This document shows, one piece after another, positions 59,910-64,000 of a stretch of 64,000 bases of DNA. Positions within the stretch are counted from its first letter, which is position 1, and each line of letters opens with the position of its first letter. The notes below the pieces were generated by a model. That model saw nothing but the letters and a program-made list of their open reading frames with translations, did no database searches and was not told the origin of the DNA. The stretch comes from Streptomyces cynarae. Its GTDB lineage: Bacteria; Actinomycetota; Actinomycetes; Streptomycetales; Streptomycetaceae. Where the stretch lies: the NCBI RefSeq assembly GCF_025642135.1, contig NZ_CP106793.1, positions 7,160,001 through 7,224,000 of the forward strand, given 5' to 3'. The position numbers and the translations under genes are program-made.

Positions 59910-59995
59910 TCGGCCCCCATCGAGCTCTCCGGGATGACGGCGCATCCCGGCGTACCGCACCCGCCCGTACAACCGGCCCCATTCTGGAGGCATTC

Positions 59996-62500
59996 GTGCA
60001 CGGGAACGACCGCACCACCCGCACCGGCAGAGTCACCACGCCCGAACGACGCCCGTCCCTGCGCAGAGCCGTCGCCCTGCTCGGCGGCGCCCTGCTGGCA
60101 GGCGCGTCCCTCACCTTCGTCGCCCCCCAGGCCGGCGCAGCCGTCTCCGACACGGGGACCGCGGCGGCGGAGGACTTCCAGCAGGTCACCCTCGCCAAGG
60201 GCGAGGCCGAGGTCGGCGAGCCCATGTCGCTGGCCGTCCTCCCGGACCGCTCCGTCCTCCACACCTCCCGCGACGGTGAACTCCGCATCACCGACGCGGC
60301 GGGCAACACCCGTCTGGCCGGCAAGCTCGACGTCTACTCGCACGACGAGGAGGGCCTCCAGGGCATCGGCGTCGACCCGGACTTCACCACCAACCGCTTC
60401 ATCTACCTCTACTACGCGCCCCCGCTGAACACCCCGGCGGGTGACGCGCCCGAGACCGGCACCGCGGCCGACTTCGCGCCCTTCGACGGCGTCAACCGCC
60501 TCTCCCGGTTCGTCCTGAAGACCGACGGGACACTCGATGCGGCGAGCGAGAAGAAGATCCTCGACGTGCCCGCCTCCCGTGGCATCTGCTGCCATGTCGG
60601 CGGTGACATCGACTTCGACGCCGCCGGGAACCTGTACCTCTCGACCGGCGACGACACCAACCCCTTCCAGTCGGACGGCTTCACCCCCATCGACGAGCGC
60701 TCCGACCGCAACCCGGCCTTCGACGCCCAGCGCTCGGCCGGCAACACCAACGACCTGCGCGGCAAGATCCTGCGCATCAAGGTGAACGCGGACGGCTCGT
60801 ACGCGATACCCGACGGCAACCTCTTCCCGCCCGGCACGGACAAGACACGGCCCGAGATCTACGCGATGGGCTTCCGCAACCCGTTCCGCTTCAGCGTCGA
60901 CAAGCAGACCGGCATCCTCTACGTCGGCGACTACGGCCCCGACGCCGGAGCGGCCGACCCGAACCGCGGGCCCGCCGGCCAGGTCGAGTTCGCCCGTGTC
61001 ACCGGTCCCGGCAACTTCGGCTGGCCGTACTGCACCGGCGCCAACGACGCCTACGTCGACTACGACTTCGCGACGAAGACGTCTGGCGCGCGCTTCGACT
61101 GCGCCGCGCCGAAGAACACTTCGCCGCACAACACCGGCCTGACCGACCTGCCGCCGGCCCAGCCCGCCTGGATCCCGTACAACGGCGCGTCCGTGCCCGA
61201 GTTCGGCGACGGCTCCGAGTCCCCGATGGGCGGCCCGGTCTACCACTACGACCCGGCGCTCGACTCGCCGGTGAAGTTCCCGCAGGCGTACGACGGCAAC
61301 TTCTTCGCGGGCGAGTTCGGCCGCCGCTGGATCAAGCGCATCGTGACCGACGCCGGCGGCAGCGTGCAGTCCATCAACCCCTTCCCCTGGTCCGGCACAC
61401 AGATCATGGACATGGCGTTCGGGCCCGACGGCGCCCTGTACGTCCTCGACTACGGCACCGCATGGTTCGGCGGCGACGAGCACTCGGCCCTGTACCGCAT
61501 CGAGAACGCCACCGACGGCCACTCGCCGGTCGCGCAGGCCGCGGCGAACCGCACCTCCGGGCAGGCGCCGCTGAAGGTGACGTTCTCCTCCGCGGGCACC
61601 AGCGACCAGGACGGCGACGCGCTCACCTACAGCTGGGACTTCGGTGACGGGGCCACCTCGACGGCGTCCGACCCGACCCACAAGTACAAGAAGAACGGCA
61701 CCTACACGGCGACGCTGACCGCCAAGGACCCCTCCGGGCGCACCGGCAGCGCGAGCGTGCAGATCGTCGTCGGCAACACCGCGCCCAAGGTGGTGCTCGA
61801 ACTCCCGCAGGACGGGCAGCTGTTCAGCTTCGGCGACGCCGTCCCGTTCAAGGTGAGGGTCACCGACCCGGAGGACGGCGCGAGCGTCGACTGCTCGAAG
61901 GTCAAGGTCACCTTCGTCCTCGGCCACGACTCCCACGGCCATCCGCTCACCTCGGCGAACGGCTGCTCCGGCACCATCCAGACCAGCGCGGACGGCGGCC
62001 ATGACGACGACGCCAACATCTTCGGCGTCTTCGACGCCGAGTACACCGACGGCGGAGGCGGCGGCCAGGCCCCGCTCACCTCGCACGACCGGAACGTCGC
62101 CCAGCCCCGGCACCGCCAGGCCGAGCACTTCAGCACCTCTTCCGGTGTCTCGGTGATCGCCAAGGACACCGCGCACGGCGGCAAGACGGTCGGCGACATC
62201 GACAACGGCGACTGGATCTCCTTCACGCCGTACGTGCTGGGCGACGCCAAGAAGATCACGGCGCGCATCGCCTCCGGTGGCGCGGGCGGCACCCTCGAGG
62301 TCCGCGCGGGCTCGGCGACGGGCACCCTGCTCGGCAAGGCGACCGTGCCGGTCACGGGCGGCTGGGAGAACTTCCAGGACGTCAGCGCCGACCTGTCCCG
62401 AGCGCCGAGGGGCACGACCACGCTCTACCTGGTCTTCAAGGGGAGCACCGGTTCCGGAGCCCTGTTCGACGTGGACGACTTCACCTTCACGACCGGCTGA
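59996..62500 (+). CDS. Secreted glucose/sorbosone dehydrogenase-like protein with PKD and CBM6
   Basis: The 834-residue precursor has a signal peptide (RRAVALLGGALLAGASLTFVAPQAGAA), a GSDH-type six-bladed beta-propeller (~55-510: MSLAVLPDRSVLHTSRDGELRI, HDEEGLQGIGVDPDF, GICCHVGGDIDFDAAGNLYLSTGDDTNPF, ALYVLDYG), a PKD domain (~515-600, AAANRTSGQAPLKVTFSSAGTSDQDGDALTYSWDFGDG), an Ig-like section, and a C-terminal CBM6 (~705-834, QAEHFSTSSGVSVI to LFDVDDFTFTTG). The fold oxidises aldoses with PQQ or similar. GGAGG at 59986-59990 supports the GTG. It lies between the intracellular enzymes and the ThuA-DUF1080 gene. Confidence 0.88.
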   Translation: MHGNDRTTRTGRVTTPERRPSLRRAVALLGGALLAGASLTFVAPQAGAAVSDTGTAAAEDFQQVTLAKGEAEVGEPMSLAVLPDRSVLHTSRDGELRITDAAGNTRLAGKLDVYSHDEEGLQGIGVDPDFTTNRFIYLYYAPPLNTPAGDAPETGTAADFAPFDGVNRLSRFVLKTDGTLDAASEKKILDVPASRGICCHVGGDIDFDAAGNLYLSTGDDTNPFQSDGFTPIDERSDRNPAFDAQRSAGNTNDLRGKILRIKVNADGSYAIPDGNLFPPGTDKTRPEIYAMGFRNPFRFSVDKQTGILYVGDYGPDAGAADPNRGPAGQVEFARVTGPGNFGWPYCTGANDAYVDYDFATKTSGARFDCAAPKNTSPHNTGLTDLPPAQPAWIPYNGASVPEFGDGSESPMGGPVYHYDPALDSPVKFPQAYDGNFFAGEFGRRWIKRIVTDAGGSVQSINPFPWSGTQIMDMAFGPDGALYVLDYGTAWFGGDEHSALYRIENATDGHSPVAQAAANRTSGQAPLKVTFSSAGTSDQDGDALTYSWDFGDGATSTASDPTHKYKKNGTYTATLTAKDPSGRTGSASVQIVVGNTAPKVVLELPQDGQLFSFGDAVPFKVRVTDPEDGASVDCSKVKVTFVLGHDSHGHPLTSANGCSGTIQTSADGGHDDDANIFGVFDAEYTDGGGGGQAPLTSHDRNVAQPRHRQAEHFSTSSGVSVIAKDTAHGGKTVGDIDNGDWISFTPYVLGDAKKITARIASGGAGGTLEVRAGSATGTLLGKATVPVTGGWENFQDVSADLSRAPRGTTTLYLVFKGSTGSGALFDVDDFTFTTG

Positions 62501-62512
62501 GCGGAGGACGGC

Positions 62513-63838
62513 ATGCACACGACCGGACGGCTGACGACGGCCGCGGTGGGCGCCGCCCTGCTCCTCGGCGGTATCACCCAGCCCGCAGCCCCGCACTCCG
62601 CGGACGGCACACGGGTGCTGGTCTTCTCCAAGACGGCCGGCTTCCGGCACGACTCGATCCCGGACGGCATCGCGGCGGTGAAGCAGCTGGGCGAGACGGG
62701 CGGCTTCACGGTCGACGCGACGGAGGACGCCGGCGCCTTCACCCCGTCGAACCTGCGGCGGTACGACGCCGTCGTGTTCCTGTCCACGACGGGGGACGTG
62801 CTCGACTCCGCCCAGCAGAGCGCGTTCGAGGACTACATCCGGCGCGGCGGCGGCTATGTGGGCATCCACGCGGCCGCCGACACCGAGTACGACTGGGCGT
62901 TCTACGGCGGCCTCGCCGGCGCCTACTTCCAGTCGCACCCGGCGATCCAGCCGGCCACGCTGAACGTCGAGGACCGCGCCCATCCGGCGACCTCGGAGCT
63001 CGGCCGGACCTGGCAACGCACCGACGAGTGGTACAACTACCGCTCCAACCCCCGCGAGAGGGCCCACGTACTCGCCTCGCTCGACGAGTCCTCGTACACC
63101 GGCGGCACCATGAACGGCGACCACCCGATCGCCTGGTGCCAGAACTACCAGGGCGGCCGCGCCTTCTACACCGGTGGCGGCCACACCAAGGAGTCCTACG
63201 CCGAACCCGCCTTCCGCCGGCACCTGCTGGGCGGCATCCGGTGGGCCGTGGGCGACGCCCAGGCGGACTGCCGCCCGGAGAACGGCTACCGTCCGCTCTT
63301 CGACGGCACCTCACTCGAGGGCTGGAAACAAGCGGGTCCCGGCTCCTTCACCCTGGACGACGGCACCCTGACGTCGCAGGGCGGCATGGGCCTGCTCTGG
63401 TACGCCGCGTCGGGCTTCTCCTCGTACTCGCTGAAGCTCGACTGGAAGACGGCCGGCGACGACAACTCCGGTGTGTTCGTGAGCTTCCCGGCCTCGGACG
63501 ACCCGTGGTCGGCCGTGAACAACGGCTATGAGATCCAGATCGACGCCACCGACGTGCCCGAGAAGACCACCGGGTCCGTCTACGGCTTCCAGTCCGCCGA
63601 CCTCAAGAAGCGCGACCGCGCGCTGAACCCGCCGGGGGAGTGGAACACGTACGAGATCCGCGTGGAGGGCGAACGCCTGCGCGTCTGGCTCAACGGCGTG
63701 AAGATCAACGATTTCACCAACACCGATCCGGTCCGGAGCCTCACCGACGGACACATCGGCATCCAGAACCACGGTGCCGATGACCAGGTGTCCTTCCGCG
63801 ACATCCGGATCAAGGAACTGCCCGTCAAGGGCAAGTGA
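62513..63838 (+). CDS. Secreted ThuA-DUF1080 fusion (3-keto-disaccharide hydrolase type)
   Basis: The 441-residue precursor has a short signal peptide (AAVGAALLLGGITQPAAPHSA), a ThuA domain (~35-245: VLVFSKTAGFRHDSIPDGIAAVKQLGE, VVFLSTTGDVLD, GGGYVGIHAAADTEYDW, PIAWCQNYQGGRAFYTGGGHTKESY) and a DUF1080 domain (~255-436: GYRPLFDGTSLEGWKQAGPGSFTLDDGTL, YEIQIDATDVPEKTTGSVYGFQS, GEWNTYEIRVEGERLRVWLNGVKINDF). DUF1080 is associated with 3-keto-disaccharide hydrolysis. It follows the GSDH-PKD-CBM gene by 12 nt, so the two secreted proteins probably work together. Confidence 0.9.
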   Translation: MHTTGRLTTAAVGAALLLGGITQPAAPHSADGTRVLVFSKTAGFRHDSIPDGIAAVKQLGETGGFTVDATEDAGAFTPSNLRRYDAVVFLSTTGDVLDSAQQSAFEDYIRRGGGYVGIHAAADTEYDWAFYGGLAGAYFQSHPAIQPATLNVEDRAHPATSELGRTWQRTDEWYNYRSNPRERAHVLASLDESSYTGGTMNGDHPIAWCQNYQGGRAFYTGGGHTKESYAEPAFRRHLLGGIRWAVGDAQADCRPENGYRPLFDGTSLEGWKQAGPGSFTLDDGTLTSQGGMGLLWYAASGFSSYSLKLDWKTAGDDNSGVFVSFPASDDPWSAVNNGYEIQIDATDVPEKTTGSVYGFQSADLKKRDRALNPPGEWNTYEIRVEGERLRVWLNGVKINDFTNTDPVRSLTDGHIGIQNHGADDQVSFRDIRIKELPVKGK

Positions 63839-63841
63839 GCG

Positions 63842-63880
63842 GCGGCGGGCGGGGGACGCCGGACTCCCGCCCGCCGCTTT
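63842..63880 (+). terminator. Terminator after the sugar locus
   Basis: GCGGCGGGCGGG at 63842-63853 pairs perfectly with CCCGCCCGCCGC at 63866-63877, followed by TTT. It ends the co-directional run of sugar genes. Confidence 0.8.
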
Positions 63881-63928
63881 CCTCCCGTCCCTGTTGAGGT
63901 TCCAGCACGACAAGGAGGCTGCCTGCCC

Positions 63929-64000
63929 ATGTCCGCATCCCCTGCCCGAGCCCGTCTCGGGGTGTGGCTGATCGGCGCCCGCGGTTCCGTCGCCACGACC
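63929..64000 (+). CDS. Inositol-3-phosphate synthase-like gene, 3' end cut by window
   Basis: Only 24 codons are visible, ending in GVWLIGARGSVATT. This NAD-binding strand-loop is typical of myo-inositol-1-phosphate synthase-like proteins. AAGGAGG at 63912-63918 supports the ATG at 63929. The terminator just upstream separates it from the sugar locus, though its position could still reflect a related role. With so little sequence the family call is tentative. Confidence 0.6.
   Translation, partial: MSASPARARLGVWLIGARGSVATT

Noticed and set aside
1..64000. CRISPR array, tRNA, rRNA, phage or complete transposase
   Set aside because: No regularly spaced repeats, no cloverleaf-like segment noticed, no transposase or integrase motifs; the only recombinase-like protein is a partial, probably inactive domain.

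Overview
The window is chromosomal DNA of a Streptomyces or a very close relative. It is about 72% GC with strong third-position GC bias, frequent GTG and TTG starts, and many start/stop overlaps of the ATGA or GTGA type. The gene content also fits: DUF5753 and MmyB-type XRE regulators, a SpoIIE/HATPase signalling protein, a divergent cellulase cluster with a CebR box, and many secreted hydrolases. No rRNA, tRNA, CRISPR array, phage, or intact insertion sequence was seen. A gene is cut at each end of the window.

Layout. 1-6.4 kb: an aminotransferase-fold protein with no lysine, two metallo-beta-lactamase-fold hydrolases around a DedA-type membrane protein, a resolvase-like small protein and a membrane-anchored phosphodiesterase. 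6.5-12 kb: OsmC, a stand-alone DnaK with a HAIR-like site, and a SpoIIE-type phosphatase. 12-18.3 kb: two XRE regulators, an ADP-ribosylglycohydrolase, a pterin dehydratase, a frameshifted methyltransferase, and a WYL regulator divergent from two small genes. 18.3-31.5 kb: a secreted, carbohydrate-active region with a vanadium haloperoxidase-like protein, GH48, GH5 and GH6 cellulases under CebR boxes, a GH75 chitosanase with its own palindrome, an aldo/keto reductase and a Tat-exported protein of uncertain function. 31.5-41.2 kb: acyl-CoA synthetase, drug-efflux MFS with a divergent double-Lrp regulator, LysR with a divergent bile-acid-symporter-like transporter, a twice-frameshifted quinone oxidoreductase with a divergent MarR gene, an isochorismatase-like protein and an SDR.

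41.5-51.6 kb holds a formate module. A five-cistron Fe-S/flavin/molybdenum formate dehydrogenase operon including fdhD is led by a ketopantoate-reductase-like gene. It is divergent from an oxalate/formate-type MFS transporter with a 42-residue small subunit. FabH and a GntR/FCD regulator follow. The formate dehydrogenase alpha subunit is split into two polypeptides encoded at opposite ends of the operon, and fdhD carries an in-frame copy of what looks like a dispersed Streptomyces palindromic repeat.

52.7-64 kb is one co-directional carbohydrate locus: ROK repressor, ribose-type ABC importer (ATPase, permease, lipoprotein), Gfo/Idh/MocA dehydrogenase, TIM-barrel isomerase, a secreted GSDH-PKD-CBM protein, and a secreted ThuA-DUF1080 fusion. 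An inositol-phosphate-synthase-like gene begins after the terminator. The set looks like a 3-keto-sugar pathway that starts outside the cell, and it is the most interesting candidate system here. Two genes carry apparent one-base deletions in GC runs (three events in total). These could be true pseudogenes or base-calling errors.
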